The notes under the pieces were generated by a model that was given only the letters and a program-made list of their open reading frames with translations, was not told where the DNA came from and searched no databases. 64,000 nucleotides of DNA from Limosilactobacillus urinaemulieris (GTDB lineage Bacteria > Bacillota > Bacilli > Lactobacillales > Lactobacillaceae), in NCBI RefSeq assembly GCF_014838745.1, contig NZ_JABUXR010000004.1, forward strand, positions 1 through 64,000. Reading direction: 5' to 3'. Both the position numbers and the translations under genes were made by a program. Below, piece after piece: positions 63,734 to 64,000 of the stretch. Numbering within the stretch: the stretch's first letter is position 1; each line of letters begins with the position of its first letter.

Positions 63734-64000
63734 ATGGCACACCAAATTACAAATTTCATTTTTGATATTGATGGGACACTCATTAATACTTATGAGAAAT
63801 ACATGCCACCAATGATTGATGTAATGGAAAAGCATGGCTACCATGTTCCTGCAGACCAAGTTGATTCTCTCAAGCGAAAGCTCTTCGGTATCACCGGTGC
63901 TGATTCTTTACGTCAGGGCGGTGTCAAAGAAGAGGATATCCCCGAAATGGTCGATGAATGGCGCGCGTTATCTTTCCAACGCGAAGATTTAGTAACGGTC
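63734..64000 (+). CDS. HAD family hydrolase, 3' end beyond the window
   Basis: The first 89 codons of a HAD-IA phosphatase. Motif I is FIFDIDGTLINTYEKYM, and the helical cap (VDSLKRKLFGITGADSLRQG) follows. The N-terminus is supported by GAGG at 63722-63725, ahead of the ATG. The rest, with the remaining motifs, is outside the window, so the substrate cannot be judged. Confidence 0.85.
   Translation, partial: MAHQITNFIFDIDGTLINTYEKYMPPMIDVMEKHGYHVPADQVDSLKRKLFGITGADSLRQGGVKEEDIPEMVDEWRALSFQREDLVTV

Noticed and set aside
1-64000. CRISPR array, prophage or restriction system
   Set aside because: No regularly spaced repeats with unique spacers, no cas, phage structural or restriction-modification genes are visible; the repeats found are hairpin or promoter elements.

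Overview
The window comes from a low-GC Gram-positive chromosome, most likely a heterofermentative lactobacillus of the Limosilactobacillus type. The inference rests on gene content: a sigH-rpmG-secE-nusG-rplK-rplA block, LtaS, D-lactate dehydrogenase, PepX and PepI, an amaP/DUF2273/asp23 stress cluster, and strong AGGAGG ribosome binding sites. The species is not assigned.

Layout. 1-120 is the end of an ISL3-type insertion sequence (copy A, transposase off the left edge). 142-4813 holds an N-acylamino acid racemase / MFS transporter / M20 peptidase operon and its divergent LysR regulator. 4951-10051 carries a Zur-box-controlled metal-binding lipoprotein-like protein, a PadR-controlled membrane-stress-type operon, mscL and two membrane proteins. 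10231-14493 has rplJ-rplL with an L10 leader, then hemH-mntH-PAP2 phosphatase and tRNA-His. 14659-17956 is a tyrosine-decarboxylase/antiporter pair. 18234-21633 is the rplKA-nusG-secE-rpmG-sigH block. 22194-23905 is a scarred region with a truncated TetR gene fused to a truncated amaP. ISL3 copy B occupies 23951-25374. Then follow guaA, coaA, ltaS, two EamA transporters, helD, a DedA protein, a phosphatase, hflX, csbD/glsB, D-LDH, an OFA-type MFS transporter, tetR-yhgE, a Fur-family regulator with Nudix and kinase partners, an APC transporter, a decayed P-type ATPase, an HxlR/oxidoreductase pair, a serine-leader-controlled APC transporter, potABCD, pepX, pepI and a partial HAD phosphatase.

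What stands out. (1) The APC/SteT-like transporter at 54035 is preceded by a complete attenuator: a promoter, a 21-residue leader peptide with seven serines in eight codons, and mutually exclusive hairpins ending in a terminator. (2) A family of six intergenic hairpin repeats (30657, 55363, 55476, 59670, 59876, 60013) shows compensatory base changes in its stems and shared flanking motifs. (3) The two ISL3 copies face away from each other, and their flanks suggest that the 23.8-kb segment between them was inverted by recombination. (4) Five otherwise well-preserved genes carry a single-nucleotide frameshift or nonsense lesion (MFS, DUF5692-like, P-type ATPase with two lesions, SteT-like, PepX). 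This means either real decay or residual sequence errors.

Other regulatory structure seen directly includes a near-consensus Zur box, a 37-bp PadR-type palindrome, cre-like sites, two L1-binding-type leaders, a 71-bp tandem repeat carrying the rplK promoter, a 40-bp A/T palindrome before the decarboxylase gene, and a phased octamer array before coaA.
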